A stretch of 64,000 nt of DNA from Candidatus Yanofskybacteria bacterium CG10_big_fil_rev_8_21_14_0_10_36_16 (GCA_002794035.1 PCXQ01000007.1:1-64000); one strand, 5' to 3'. Shown: positions 23,656 to 31,914, counted from the stretch's first letter. The notes: generated by a model not told the origin, from the sequence alone. Numbers and translations are program-made.

Positions 23656-25038
23656 CTAGAAACTAATTATATTACCATTTGAAGGCTTTATAATGCTCCC
23701 CAAAAAACCATTTGATAAAATAAGTTTTTCAAGGCCTTCTCGGCCATTTTTTTCTCCATGATTTAATATCACTCGTTTGGGGTTCAGGTTTTTAACAAAA
23801 CCAGAGAGCTGGAGACCGTCTGCGTGACTGGTAAGTTCAAATTTCTCAACACGGGCTGAGAGATTGATTTCGTCACCATACACATTAACAATTCCTCCGT
23901 TTTGACTGGCATGAAAGATTTCATAACCCTCAGTTAGAGGTGCCTGGTATCCGGTAATTCCGAGCATGTTTCTAGTTCTTTCAAGGAAACGGCCGGATGT
24001 TAAGTGGGCTTGAGCGCAACTTCCTCTAACCATCATGCCTGCAGTTGTAACCACTGCAAGAGGATTAGGATTTCCTGAAGATAAAATCTCCATTCTTTGA
24101 GCTCTGTTATAAATTTTAAGCAAATCAATTTCTCCCGAGTTCAAATCAATCCCAGAAGAATGATCTAAATTAGACCAATACCCAAACTTACTGGCATATA
24201 CATCGAACATGGTCACACACATGCCATCAATAAAAGGCTTTAATCCTCTACTTAACAAAGCCAGAAAAACATCCGGGCCTCGTCCGACACCAAAAGCTGG
24301 GAATACGGCTTTGCCGTTTCCATTCATAACATCCGATGCAATACGTGCCAATCTGTCTTCTTCAGGATAGCGCTCTACAATGGAGCGATCTCCATAAGTT
24401 GACTCAATAAATAGGTGATCAACCCTGCCGACAAATTCTTCAGGCATTTCCATGCCCCTAACTGTCGGGGTGTCATAAAAAGACATATCTCCTGAAAAAC
24501 AGGTTATTGTTTCTCCAACTTTAAGGAATATCATCGCTGAACCGCGAATGTGACCGTTTGGCCAATAAAAAGCATCCACACCTGGAAACAAATTAATCCA
24601 TCCCGGTTTTTCAATCTTTGTTATTTTCTCACATGCCTTTGCTGCAGCATCTGAAAAAATCAGGGATTCTCTAACACCTTCATTTTGTTCTTTGATGTAT
24701 GAGGTGTTAAGCCATAACTGCATCGCAATAGCCGAAGTTGGAACCGTCATATAAATTGACGCTTCGGGATTTTCTTTTAAAACATAGGGAATGTTGCCAG
24801 TATGGTCAGAGTGAGCATGAGTAATTAATACAGCATGCACAATATAATCTGGCATAATATGGCCCTCTGAATAACTAAACCTCTCGCCATAATCATCTAA
24901 ACCGGTTCTTGTCTTAACTCCGGAATCAATTAAAATGTTTCTATTGTTTCCAAGGTCATCCTTTACTCTAACAAGAGTGGCTGATGCACCTACTTCATCA
25001 AATCCTCCAAGACATTCAAAAGCCTTAATTTCGGCCAT
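23656..25038 (-). CDS. MBL-fold beta-CASP-type nuclease/RNA-processing enzyme
   Basis: The 460-residue protein is a metallo-beta-lactamase with an inserted beta-CASP domain, the architecture of RNA-processing enzymes such as CPSF73-like proteins and RNase J. The zinc site shows T-H74-A-H76-S-D78-H79-T, the next ligand in G-H-I-R-G-S, and S-G-D-M-S-F for motif 4. The beta-CASP acid lies in H-L-F-I-E-S-T-Y-G-D-R, followed by F-P-A-F-G-V-G-R. The C-terminal motif C histidine is in I-L-N-H-G-E-K. It lacks the RNase J C-terminal domain. AAGGAG lies upstream of ATG 25038, and a separate promoter and terminator make it a single-gene unit. Whether it is an exo- or endonuclease is not predictable. Confidence 0.85.
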   Translation of the reverse strand: MAEIKAFECLGGFDEVGASATLVRVKDDLGNNRNILIDSGVKTRTGLDDYGERFSYSEGHIMPDYIVHAVLITHAHSDHTGNIPYVLKENPEASIYMTVPTSAIAMQLWLNTSYIKEQNEGVRESLIFSDAAAKACEKITKIEKPGWINLFPGVDAFYWPNGHIRGSAMIFLKVGETITCFSGDMSFYDTPTVRGMEMPEEFVGRVDHLFIESTYGDRSIVERYPEEDRLARIASDVMNGNGKAVFPAFGVGRGPDVFLALLSRGLKPFIDGMCVTMFDVYASKFGYWSNLDHSSGIDLNSGEIDLLKIYNRAQRMEILSSGNPNPLAVVTTAGMMVRGSCAQAHLTSGRFLERTRNMLGITGYQAPLTEGYEIFHASQNGGIVNVYGDEINLSARVEKFELTSHADGLQLSGFVKNLNPKRVILNHGEKNGREGLEKLILSNGFLGSIIKPSNGNIISF

Positions 25039-25087
25039 TTCATTTTCTCCTTGTTCTCAAAAAATATTGTAAAACTACTAAATTATA

Positions 25088-25116
25088 ATATTACCACTTA
25101 AAAAACAAAAAGTCAA
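25088..25116 (-). promoter_or_regulatory. promoter for the beta-CASP-like gene
   Basis: Minus strand TTGACT (25111-25116), 17-base spacer, TAATAT (25088-25093), then TATAAT shifted by five bases as an alternative -10. Confidence 0.7.
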
Positions 25117-25128
25117 TATAAATTAAAG

Positions 25129-25162
25129 GCCCGCAAGGTAGTGTTTCCACCTTGCGGGCGCA
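25129..25162 (-). terminator. terminator after the second high-G+C gene
   Basis: GCCCGCAAGGTGG-AAACA-CTACCTTGCGGGC on the minus strand, followed by CTTTAATTT. Confidence 0.82.
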
Positions 25163-25164
25163 TG

Positions 25165-26106
25165 TTAGCCGGCCATTAGAACCGGCTCATCATCGGGGGA
25201 TTCTTCGTCATCCCCCTCTTCGGGAGCTCCCGGGGTCGGGATCAGATTTTGGTCCGACGCCGGCCGCCAGTCTACTGAGGTCGAAGATTTCTCAACCCCG
25301 TTTAAGATCACGTAGTTTGCGAACGTAGCCGGGACTTCCAACCCGTTCGCATAAACCCAGTCGATGGCCTTGTAGATGTCCGTGGCCTCGTCTTCGGAAA
25401 TCGGCACAAGGAGCCATGGTGGGACCCACATGCCGTGCTGGAACGTGCCCTCATCCGGATTGAACTCGTCGGTCCGGAATTCTTCTTCCTTGTGGTATCC
25501 ATCTTGGTCATACCACTCATAGAAGACCGAGTACGCATGGGTGAACTGGACATACGTCCACGCCCGCTCCTCAGCATACCTCCAGTAGGGCTGAGGCTGG
25601 ACCAACTTACAACACCGTCCGTCGGGGTAGAACTCCCGCGCCGCCTCGAAAGGCAACACGACCTTCAGCCAGACTTCCTGTTCAAGCTCGGGTTCCGAGT
25701 CAGGCTGACCCGGAATGGCTCTCCGTTCCACAGGAAGTTCCTCGAGGAAAGGCAATTGACTTAGCCACTCCTCGGGGGTGAGGGTCAGGTGGAATCCGTT
25801 TTGATGACCGTTCCGAGAACTCGGATCGGACATCTTGAACTTCCTCCACTGAATCGATCGCGCGGTCACGGTGATCAGGTCCGGGACTTCGCCCGGATCG
25901 AACACCAAGCCCTGCTTCGATTCTCCTTCGCCAACGAATACCGTAACGGATCCGTCGGCATGGCGCTTTTCCACCACGTCCCCATCAGGGGTCATGATGG
26001 TCCGGCACTCTCGTTCCTCTCCTCCCTGAGTCGTCCAACGACGGACGACTTCCTTGAAAGCGGGTTTTGTTTCAGAGGCCGCTTTACCCTCTGTTTCCTT
26101 GGTCAT
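25165..26106 (-). CDS. hypothetical high-G+C protein
   Basis: I do not recognise this 313-residue protein. It is acidic, especially at the C-terminus (G-D-D-E-E-S-P-D-D-E-P), and rich in Trp/Tyr in the middle (Y-W-R-Y-A-E-E-R-A-W-T-Y and F-Y-E-W-Y-D-Q-D-G-Y), suggesting a compact soluble fold. There is no signal peptide or membrane helix. Base use is unlike the genome: 38 of 60 bases are G or C at 25621-25680. The frame opens at TTG 26124, but GAAGGAG sits seven bases before ATG 26106, so the start is set there. It has its own promoter (26161) and terminator (25129). It resembles the 22219 gene in composition and signals, not in sequence. Confidence 0.65.
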   Translation of the reverse strand: MTKETEGKAASETKPAFKEVVRRWTTQGGEERECRTIMTPDGDVVEKRHADGSVTVFVGEGESKQGLVFDPGEVPDLITVTARSIQWRKFKMSDPSSRNGHQNGFHLTLTPEEWLSQLPFLEELPVERRAIPGQPDSEPELEQEVWLKVVLPFEAAREFYPDGRCCKLVQPQPYWRYAEERAWTYVQFTHAYSVFYEWYDQDGYHKEEEFRTDEFNPDEGTFQHGMWVPPWLLVPISEDEATDIYKAIDWVYANGLEVPATFANYVILNGVEKSSTSVDWRPASDQNLIPTPGAPEEGDDEESPDDEPVLMAG

Positions 26107-26160
26107 TCTTTTCTCCTTCACCAAGTTATCCCTTAATAAAGGGGTTGGTGTACTGATAAT

Positions 26161-26189
26161 ATATTAACAAATTTAGACGCAAAAGTCAA
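26161..26189 (-). promoter_or_regulatory. promoter for the second high-G+C gene
   Basis: Minus strand TTGACT (26184-26189), 17-base spacer, TAATAT (26161-26166). It gives a leader of about 45 bases. It lies back to back with the ftsH promoter. Confidence 0.7.
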
Positions 26190-26270
26190 ATCTGATTTTT
26201 TGATATTTTTAACAAAAATAACTCCAAATAAATTCTTGAGTTCTTCACTTTTTTGTGTTATTTTAGCTAG

Positions 26271-28088
26271 ATGAAATCAATATTTAAGTATCTAACAATT
26301 GTATTTATTGTTTTGCTTGTTCTATCCGGTTTTGCGGCTATTTTGCAGTCGCCATTATCTACTGAGAACAAAGATGTCTCGTTAACCGGCCTTGCGGGTA
26401 AAATTAACAATGGAGAGGTAAAAGAAATAATAGTTAAGGGTGACAATTTAGAAATAACCTTAAATGACGCTACTGAACTTAAATCTAAAAAAGAAATCGG
26501 GGTTTCAATCACCGAGTCGCTTCTTAATGTTGGGGTAACTGAAGAGGGATTAAATGCCGTTAATATTGATATCCAAAATGAAAGCGGTTTCGCATTTTAC
26601 GCCATTAATATTTTGCCAATACTACTTCCTTTCATATTTATCGTATTTATATTCTGGTTCATGTTCCGTCAAGCTCAACGCGGTTCCATGCAAGCATTTT
26701 CTTTCGGTAAATCAAAGGCTCGTCTAGCAACTGAAGGGGGTAAAAAAAGAGTTACCTTTAAAGATGTAGCTGGACTAATAGAAGCCAAAGAGGAAGTTAC
26801 AGAGGTTGTAGAATTTCTAAGAGATCCCGACAAATTTAAAAAACTTGGCGCCCGCATTCCAAGAGGCGTTCTTCTTGTCGGTTCTCCCGGTACAGGAAAA
26901 ACACTCCTTGCTAAAGCTGTCGCCAATGAAGCAAAGGTTCCTTTCTTTTATGTTTCTGGCTCAGAATTTGTAGAAATGTTTGTCGGTGTTGGCGCTTCAC
27001 GTGTAAAAGATACTTTTGAAACAGCTAAAAAAGCATCCCCTTCTATTATTTTTGTAGATGAAATAGATGCAGTTGGACGACAAAGAGGCGCAGGCCTTGG
27101 CGGAGGACATGATGAGCGAGAGCAAACACTTAACCAAATATTAGTTGAAATGGACGGTTTTGATACTGACGATGCTGTTATTGTAGTTGCAGCTACCAAT
27201 AGACCCGACACTCTTGACCCCGCTTTGCTTCGTCCGGGCAGATTTGATCGCAGGATAATACTTGACGAACCTTCAATGAAAGACCGCGAAGAAATACTAA
27301 AATTACACGCAACAGACAAGCCCTTAGCTGAAGATGCCGACCTAAAGGTTGTAGCCGAAAGAACTCCCGGATTCTCAGGGGCAGACTTAGCAAACATATT
27401 GAATGAAGCAGCTATTCTTGCCGCCCGTAAAAATCAAAAAGAAATAACTAACGAAAATCTTGTTGAAGCTATAGAAAAAGTGATACTTGGTCCTGAAAGA
27501 AAATCAAAAGTCTTCAGTCCTAAAGAAAAAAAGATTGCTGCCTTCCACGAAGCAGGCCATGCCCTTGTTGCTAGTTCCCTGCCCAACACTGATCCCGTAC
27601 ATAAAGTTTCTATAATTTCACGCGGACGAGCTGGTGGTTATACATTAAAACTTCCAAGCGAAGATAGGCATCTTAAATCCCGAGCTGAATTTGAATCAGA
27701 ATTAGCAGTACTTTTAGGTGGCCAAACAGCTGAAGAAATCGTATTTAATGAAATAACGACTGGTGCATCAAACGATCTTAAAGTTGCATCAGATATTGCC
27801 AGAAAAATGGTCACTCAATATGGAATGTCCGAAAAATTAGGGCCAATTACATTTGGCGAAAAAGATGAACTTGTATTTTTAGGCAAAGAAATTACGGCTG
27901 ACAAAAATTATTCTAATGAAATTGCTTACCAAATTGACCAGGAAGTAAACCGTCTTATTACTACCGCCAAAGAAACTGCCAAAAAAACAATAAAGAACAA
28001 GATAGAAACCCTTAATAAGATAGCCGAAGTGTTAATTGAAAAAGAGACTCTTGAACGAAATGAGTTCTATGCTTTGGTCAAAGCATAA
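26271..28088 (+). CDS. ftsH: ATP-dependent zinc metalloprotease FtsH
   Basis: FtsH is a membrane-anchored AAA+ protease that degrades misassembled membrane proteins and short-lived regulators. The 605-residue protein has two N-terminal membrane helices (about 7-24 and 107-127) flanking a small external domain. The AAA module has Walker A G-S-P-G-T-G-K-T at about 204, Walker B I-I-F-V-D-E-I-D-A and the second region of homology A-T-N-R-P-D-T-L-D-P-A-L-L-R-P-G-R-F-D. The protease site is H426-E-A-G-H430. Length is normal. A TGTGTTATTTT element ends six bases before the ATG, so the mRNA is probably leaderless. A strong terminator follows. Confidence 0.96.
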   Translation: MKSIFKYLTIVFIVLLVLSGFAAILQSPLSTENKDVSLTGLAGKINNGEVKEIIVKGDNLEITLNDATELKSKKEIGVSITESLLNVGVTEEGLNAVNIDIQNESGFAFYAINILPILLPFIFIVFIFWFMFRQAQRGSMQAFSFGKSKARLATEGGKKRVTFKDVAGLIEAKEEVTEVVEFLRDPDKFKKLGARIPRGVLLVGSPGTGKTLLAKAVANEAKVPFFYVSGSEFVEMFVGVGASRVKDTFETAKKASPSIIFVDEIDAVGRQRGAGLGGGHDEREQTLNQILVEMDGFDTDDAVIVVAATNRPDTLDPALLRPGRFDRRIILDEPSMKDREEILKLHATDKPLAEDADLKVVAERTPGFSGADLANILNEAAILAARKNQKEITNENLVEAIEKVILGPERKSKVFSPKEKKIAAFHEAGHALVASSLPNTDPVHKVSIISRGRAGGYTLKLPSEDRHLKSRAEFESELAVLLGGQTAEEIVFNEITTGASNDLKVASDIARKMVTQYGMSEKLGPITFGEKDELVFLGKEITADKNYSNEIAYQIDQEVNRLITTAKETAKKTIKNKIETLNKIAEVLIEKETLERNEFYALVKA

Positions 28089-28111
28089 CAAAATTGTTAA
28101 AAATATTGTTA

Positions 28112-28145
28112 AAAGTAAAACCCCGCCATGGCGGGGTTTTACTTT
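28112..28145 (+). terminator. terminator after ftsH
   Basis: AAGTAAAACCCCGCC / GGCGGGGTTTTACTT, an almost loopless palindrome with T-runs; it may also stop minus-strand reading from the tRNA genes. Confidence 0.88.
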
Positions 28146-28151
28146 TATATG

Positions 28152-28225
28152 TGGGCGCACTAGGACTCGAACCTAGGACCTTCTGTGTGTAAAACAGACG
28201 CTCTAACCAACTGAGCTATGCGCCC
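28152..28225 (-). tRNA. tRNA-Val(UAC)
   Basis: 74-base minus-strand cloverleaf: acceptor GGGCGCA/TGCGCCC, anticodon loop TTTACAC giving UAC, T-loop TTCGAGT. Discriminator A, CCA not encoded. Confidence 0.95.
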
Positions 28226-28261
28226 CTTAAACGTTTTTATAACCAACAAAACCAAGCCTTG

Positions 28262-28335
28262 TGGGCATGGGTGGACTCGAACCACCGACCCCGGCTTTAT
28301 AAGAGCCGTGCTCTAACCAGCTGAGCTACATGCCC
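28262..28335 (-). tRNA. tRNA-Ile(UAU)
   Basis: 74-base minus-strand cloverleaf: acceptor GGGCATG/CATGCCC, D-arm GCTC/GAGC, anticodon stem CGGCT/AGCCG with loop CTTATAA giving anticodon UAU, T-arm GGTGG/CCACC. Most bacteria read AUA with a CAU tRNA modified to lysidine by TilS, so an encoded UAU anticodon is uncommon. Discriminator A. Confidence 0.9.
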
Positions 28336-28453
28336 CTCGTTTAGTACATATTCTATTATTTTAAAACAAAATAGTCAATTTTTTGTCTTTTAATTTTAAA
28401 AATTCGAACCTATGTGTTACTATTGTAGTAGAAATAACTCATTCTTATTTATA

Positions 28454-29140
28454 ATGCACAAGAAAGATAAAGAAAAAACAAGAGCCAGACAACTAAGAAG
28501 CCGCGGGGGTTCTATCAAAGAGATTGCTAGAAAATTAAGTGTTTCTCAAAGCAGTGTGAGTACATGGGTCAGAGATATAAACTTAACCCAAAACCAAATA
28601 AATTTTTTAAAACACAAAGGACATTTAAAAGAAGTTATTAAAAAAAGAATTCAGACAAGATTAAAAAATGAAAAAAATAAAAGAAGAAACATAATCAATA
28701 ATCACAAAACCCTATTCCCCAATTACAAAACAACTAACGATAACCTCTTAATAATAGGAACTGTACTTTATTGGGCAGAAGGAACTAAAAGCGACAAAAG
28801 TCGTATGTTTAAATTTTCCAACAGCGATCCCCACATGATAAAGATCATGATAAATTTCTTAAAAAAAATATGTAGAATTCCCAAAAATAGACTCAGAGGA
28901 CATATTCATTTACACCCTCATTTGAATAATAAGGTTGCAGAAAAATATTGGTCAAAGGTATCTAAAATACCCTTAGATCAATTTTACAAAACCAGTCAAT
29001 CTTTAAACAAGCGCAGCAAAAACATCAAAGATAAATTACCATATGGAACATTTAATATTGAAATTTGCTCTGTTGATTTATATCTTAAAATGTTAGCTTG
29101 GATAGAAGCACTGAAAGAAAAGACACTGCAAGAAACTTAA
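28454..29140 (+). CDS. HTH protein with LAGLIDADG-like domain, paralogue A
   Basis: The 228-residue protein starts at ATG 28454; an upstream ATG at 28412 would add 14 residues. The N-terminal part is a resolvase-type helix-turn-helix (R-S-R-G-G-S-I-K-E-I-A-R-K-L-S-V-S-Q-S-S). From about residue 100 the pattern G-T-V-L-Y-W-A-E-G-T-K, then F-S-N-S-D-P-H-M-I-K-I-M, F-L-K-K-I-C-R-I-P, and C-terminal L-A-W-I-E-A-L resembles one-and-a-half LAGLIDADG homing-endonuclease-like units, as also found in WhiA. The acidic residue of the first motif is in W-A-E-G. A paralogue is at 37309. Both sit next to tRNA genes. It may be a DNA-binding regulator or a domesticated endonuclease. Confidence 0.7.
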   Translation: MHKKDKEKTRARQLRSRGGSIKEIARKLSVSQSSVSTWVRDINLTQNQINFLKHKGHLKEVIKKRIQTRLKNEKNKRRNIINNHKTLFPNYKTTNDNLLIIGTVLYWAEGTKSDKSRMFKFSNSDPHMIKIMINFLKKICRIPKNRLRGHIHLHPHLNNKVAEKYWSKVSKIPLDQFYKTSQSLNKRSKNIKDKLPYGTFNIEICSVDLYLKMLAWIEALKEKTLQET

Positions 29141-29147
29141 CATTTAC

Positions 29148-29176
29148 TTGACTTTTTTAAAATATCATTATAATAT
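29148..29176 (+). promoter_or_regulatory. promoter for the NYN-domain gene
   Basis: TTGACT (29148-29153), 17-base spacer, TAATAT (29171-29176), giving a leader of about 25 bases that contains AAAGGAGGTG. Confidence 0.75.
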
Positions 29177-29206
29177 AGGAACAGCTCCAAAGGAGGTGCA
29201 GAAAAA

Positions 29207-30145
29207 ATGTCTCACACGCACTTTCAAAATCATAAAAGTACCTTACAATTGCAAATTGAAGCTATATGGGAATTGCTTAATAATGACGCTAATGCAAGAT
29301 CTAACCCAGTACAAGCATCCCGAACCTGTCTTGCTAATCAATTTGGACTAGCACCACAATCGGCATACCAAAAGTCCCTAAAAATTATTAAACTTTTGGA
29401 TGAAAAAGGTAAAATTGAAATTTGTTATAGAAGAGGCAAGGGCCGACCGATTGATTCAGTCGAAATTAAATACAAAGGTGTTTTAAATTCTGCTGAGTTA
29501 ATTAACTCCGTTACTATCCCGAATAGTAAAGAGAAAAGGATAACCCAAGCAGTGCAAGATGAGATTTCAGAAATCAAACGCCAACTTTCTGTATTAACCT
29601 CACAAACTCCTCATAACAGTGCACCCCCTGCTCTACCAGTACAAGAAAAGCCAACTGTTAGAAATGTAGCTGTGTGGATAGACACGCCCAACATATCAAA
29701 AACGTGCCGTAGCTGTAATATCGAACCTCCATATAGAAAAATAATTGATACCATCAGAGAAAATCTTGGTGATATAGTAATCGTGGGTGCGTTTTGTAAC
29801 CAAAATGCTCCAGAAGGTCTGTTAAAAATGTTCAAAACTTTCGACTTTGTCATAATTAATTGCGTAAGCCCGAAATCCGAATTTATACAAGGATATGATC
29901 CTGTTGATCAAGAAATGGACAGGGTCGCCAGAATGCTGGCAGATGTTGCAAGTTCGCATGTGATTATATCCGGGGATAGAGATTTTAATCCATTGGCTTC
30001 ATTTTTGAGAACCAAAGGTAAAACTGTCGGAAGAATGTATGTTGATCAAGAATCTCAAGTTATGAAATTGAGGATCAACGGCACAATAATCACAATAGGA
30101 TGCAAATTTAAGCCTGCCCCTGCCGGGCACGCTATTGCCTATTAA
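29207..30145 (+). CDS. NYN-domain (PIN-like) protein with N-terminal winged-helix-like region
   Basis: The 312-residue protein has a C-terminal NYN domain (LabA/DUF88 type, PIN-like RNase fold) from about residue 150. The first catalytic Asp is in V-A-V-W-I-D-T-P-N-I, a second acid in D-Q-E-M-D, and the third in I-S-G-D-R-D-F-N-P-L. Such domains usually act as metal-dependent RNases. Residues about 20-90 look like a winged helix (A-S-R-T-C-L-A-N-Q-F-G-L-A-P-Q-S), suggesting nucleic-acid binding, followed by a Pro-rich linker near 130-148. A strong AAGGAGGTG lies upstream of ATG 29207. It belongs to the Shine-Dalgarno-led class and stands alone between a promoter and a terminator. Confidence 0.8.
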   Translation: MSHTHFQNHKSTLQLQIEAIWELLNNDANARSNPVQASRTCLANQFGLAPQSAYQKSLKIIKLLDEKGKIEICYRRGKGRPIDSVEIKYKGVLNSAELINSVTIPNSKEKRITQAVQDEISEIKRQLSVLTSQTPHNSAPPALPVQEKPTVRNVAVWIDTPNISKTCRSCNIEPPYRKIIDTIRENLGDIVIVGAFCNQNAPEGLLKMFKTFDFVIINCVSPKSEFIQGYDPVDQEMDRVARMLADVASSHVIISGDRDFNPLASFLRTKGKTVGRMYVDQESQVMKLRINGTIITIGCKFKPAPAGHAIAY

Positions 30146-30173
30146 AACATAGGCGCATTACCTCAATTATCCC

Positions 30174-30205
30174 GGCCCGCCTTCTTGGCGGGCCAAACTT
30201 TTTTT
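30174..30205 (+). terminator. terminator after the NYN-domain gene
   Basis: GGCCCGCC-TTCTT-GGCGGGCC followed by AAAC and eight T residues. Confidence 0.88.
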
Positions 30206-30219
30206 ATAATAATTAAAAC

Positions 30220-30945
30220 ATGGACATACAAACAATTTATGAGGATAAGGATCTGCTGATCATAGATAAACCATCAGGTCTTATCACTCACAAAAAAAAT
30301 ATTGAAGACGACCAGCCGAGTGTAGTTGATTGGGTTGTTAAAAATTATCCCGAATTAAAAGATGTCGGGGATTTTTTCATGGCTTCAGGCCATGAAGTCC
30401 AAAGAGCAGGCATTGTTCACCGACTTGATAAAGAAACTTCGGGTCTTATGGTTATAGCCAAAAATAATCCGGCATTTGAATACATGCAAAAACAATTTCA
30501 TGACCGAAAAGTTGAAAAACAATATGTTGCTTTGGCAAACGGTGTCCCCCCAAAAAAATCAGGCGTCATTTCCCTGCCCCTTGGACGATTGGGCACAATA
30601 CGAACTACAAGAACTGATGGCGATAAAAAATTGGTAGATAAAAAAGAAGCTGAGACACATTACAAAATTATTAAAACTTATAGCGAAAATAAATATTCTC
30701 TACTTGAACTTACGCCAAAAACAGGCAGAACACACCAACTTCGCGTCCATCTTAAATCAATTGGCGTGCCGATAGTCTGCGATTGGCTTTATGGAGAAAA
30801 AAGGTTTACATGCCCTTCGGAACTAAGACGTCTTTTCCTTCACGCTAAAAAATTATCGTTCACCTCGCCATCTGGCCATGCAATATCTGCCGAAACAGAT
30901 TTACCGAAAGAATTAGATGACTTCTTAAAAACACTTGTACAATAA
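30220..30945 (+). CDS. RluA-family pseudouridine synthase
   Basis: The 241-residue enzyme isomerises uridine to pseudouridine in rRNA or tRNA. It has the family motif I-V-H-R-L-D-K-E-T-S-G-L near residue 65-76, with catalytic Asp70, the later strand Y-S-L-L-E-L-T-P-K-T-G-R-T-H-Q-L-R-V-H, and a C-terminal L-F-L-H-A-K-K-L. There is no S4 domain in front, so it is a compact, single-domain form, and the target base cannot be assigned. A TATAAT lies nine bases before ATG 30220, so the leader is very short or absent. The gene precedes a structured region and rplS. Confidence 0.9.
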   Translation: MDIQTIYEDKDLLIIDKPSGLITHKKNIEDDQPSVVDWVVKNYPELKDVGDFFMASGHEVQRAGIVHRLDKETSGLMVIAKNNPAFEYMQKQFHDRKVEKQYVALANGVPPKKSGVISLPLGRLGTIRTTRTDGDKKLVDKKEAETHYKIIKTYSENKYSLLELTPKTGRTHQLRVHLKSIGVPIVCDWLYGEKRFTCPSELRRLFLHAKKLSFTSPSGHAISAETDLPKELDDFLKTLVQ

Positions 30946-30959
30946 TTTTACTTGTGATA

Positions 30960-31068
30960 GCATAACAAAGCCGATGGTATTTCGGCCTTTACTGCCGAAC
31001 GAGGCAAACTACCGAACCCCTCGACAGCCCCCGCCCAGGCGAATTGCTGGGCGGGGCATTTATTTTAT
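30960..31068 (+). terminator. structured gap ending in a strong terminator
   Basis: After the RluA-type gene the gap holds a small hairpin (AAAGCCGA / TCGGCCTTT, about 30968-30990), a possible CGAGG/CCTCG pairing (30999-31023), and a strong hairpin CCCCGCCCAG / CTGGGCGGGG (31029-31056) followed by ATTTATTTT. The last is a normal terminator. The earlier part could be a structured 3' UTR. Confidence 0.7.
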
Positions 31069-31149
31069 CAATTTTAGCCAAAAAAATTTGCAAAAAATAA
31101 AGTTTTGTATTATTATTCCCAAATAAGATACTAGGGAAAATATTCAATT

Positions 31150-31710
31150 ATGGATGCTGTTCAAATATACAATTTAACTCAAAAATTAAAAGAATTGCCT
31201 GAAATCAGGCCCGGTTTTACTGTTCGAGTACATCAAAGAATAAAAGAAGGAGAGAAATCAAGAATACAGGTTTTTGAAGGATTGGTTATCGCCAGAAAAC
31301 ACGGCAAGGGTGTAAATAGCACCATAACAGTAAGAAAAACAGCAAGTGGCGTAGGGGTTGAAAGAATATTTCCTCTCCACTCTCCAGTTATTGAAAAATT
31401 TGAAGTTATTAAAATTGCAAAAACTCGCAGAGCAAAACTTTATTATATCCGTGAAAAAGCAGCAAAAGAAATACGAAAGAAAATGAAAACATCTCAATTT
31501 CAAGACAAACTAAAAGAAATACAAGAACAACAAAATGAGACTGAAAATACCAACTTATCCGCAGAGCAAAATCCTGAAACCGAAGAAAAAGAAACCATAA
31601 AAACAGAAGAGGTTCAACAAGAACCAGAAACAAAAGAAACACCTTCTCAAAAATCGGAAGAAGATAAATCCGACACGTCTTCAAAGGAGCAGCCACAAGA
31701 AAAAAAGTAA
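31150..31710 (+). CDS. rplS: 50S ribosomal protein L19 with acidic C-terminal extension
   Basis: L19 sits at the subunit interface of the ribosome. Residues 1-115 are a normal L19: P-E-I-R-P-G-F-T-V-R-V-H, G-E-K-S-R-I-Q-V-F-E-G, then G-V-G-V-E-R-I-F-P-L-H-S-P and the C-terminal R-R-A-K-L-Y-Y-I-R. After that an extra tail of about 70 residues is composed almost only of Glu, Gln, Lys, Thr and Ser and is probably disordered. The next gene, a tRNA-Leu, starts one base after the stop codon, so the tRNA must be processed from the same transcript. The usual neighbours trmD and rimM are absent. Confidence 0.93.
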   Translation: MDAVQIYNLTQKLKELPEIRPGFTVRVHQRIKEGEKSRIQVFEGLVIARKHGKGVNSTITVRKTASGVGVERIFPLHSPVIEKFEVIKIAKTRRAKLYYIREKAAKEIRKKMKTSQFQDKLKEIQEQQNETENTNLSAEQNPETEEKETIKTEEVQQEPETKETPSQKSEEDKSDTSSKEQPQEKK

Positions 31711-31779
31711 TGCGGACGTGGCGGAACCGGTATACGCGCTACCTTGAGGTGGTAGTGGGAGCAATCCCGTGGAGGTTCA

Positions 31780-31914
31780 CCCCGCACTTGAAAAGTTGTA
31801 TATCCTAGGGCACGTGGCGGAACCGGTATACGCGCTACCTTGAGGTGGTAGTGGGAGCAATCCCGTGGAGGTTCAAATCCTCTCGTGCCCACAACCTTTC
31901 AAGTGCGGGGTTCA
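31780..31914 (+). mobile_element. inverted-repeat-bounded insert carrying a tRNA-Leu gene
   Basis: The insert begins with a 20-base arm at 31780-31799 (CCCCGCACTTGAAAAGTTGT) and ends with its complement at 31891-31910, matching at 19 of 20 positions. A complete tRNA-Leu lies between the arms, and GGTTCA (or TTCA) is duplicated at the edges like a target-site duplication. The arm sequence resembles the arms of the palindrome at 39063-39133. No transposase is in the window. It could be a MITE-like non-autonomous element or the result of a template-switch duplication. Confidence 0.55.
31808..31891 (+). tRNA. tRNA-Leu(GAG), inner gene, intact
   Basis: 84-base class II cloverleaf: acceptor GGGCACG/CGTGCCC, anticodon stem CTACC/GGTAG with loop TTGAGGT (GAG), variable arm, T-loop TTCAAAT, discriminator A; no encoded CCA. 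From ACGTGGCGG to GGTTCA it is identical to the outer copy; only the acceptor bases differ. Confidence 0.93.

Noticed and set aside
31647..31892. Minus-strand frame with repeated peptide over the nested tRNA genes
   Set aside because: The repetition only reflects the duplicated tRNA-Leu bodies; it is not a protein gene.
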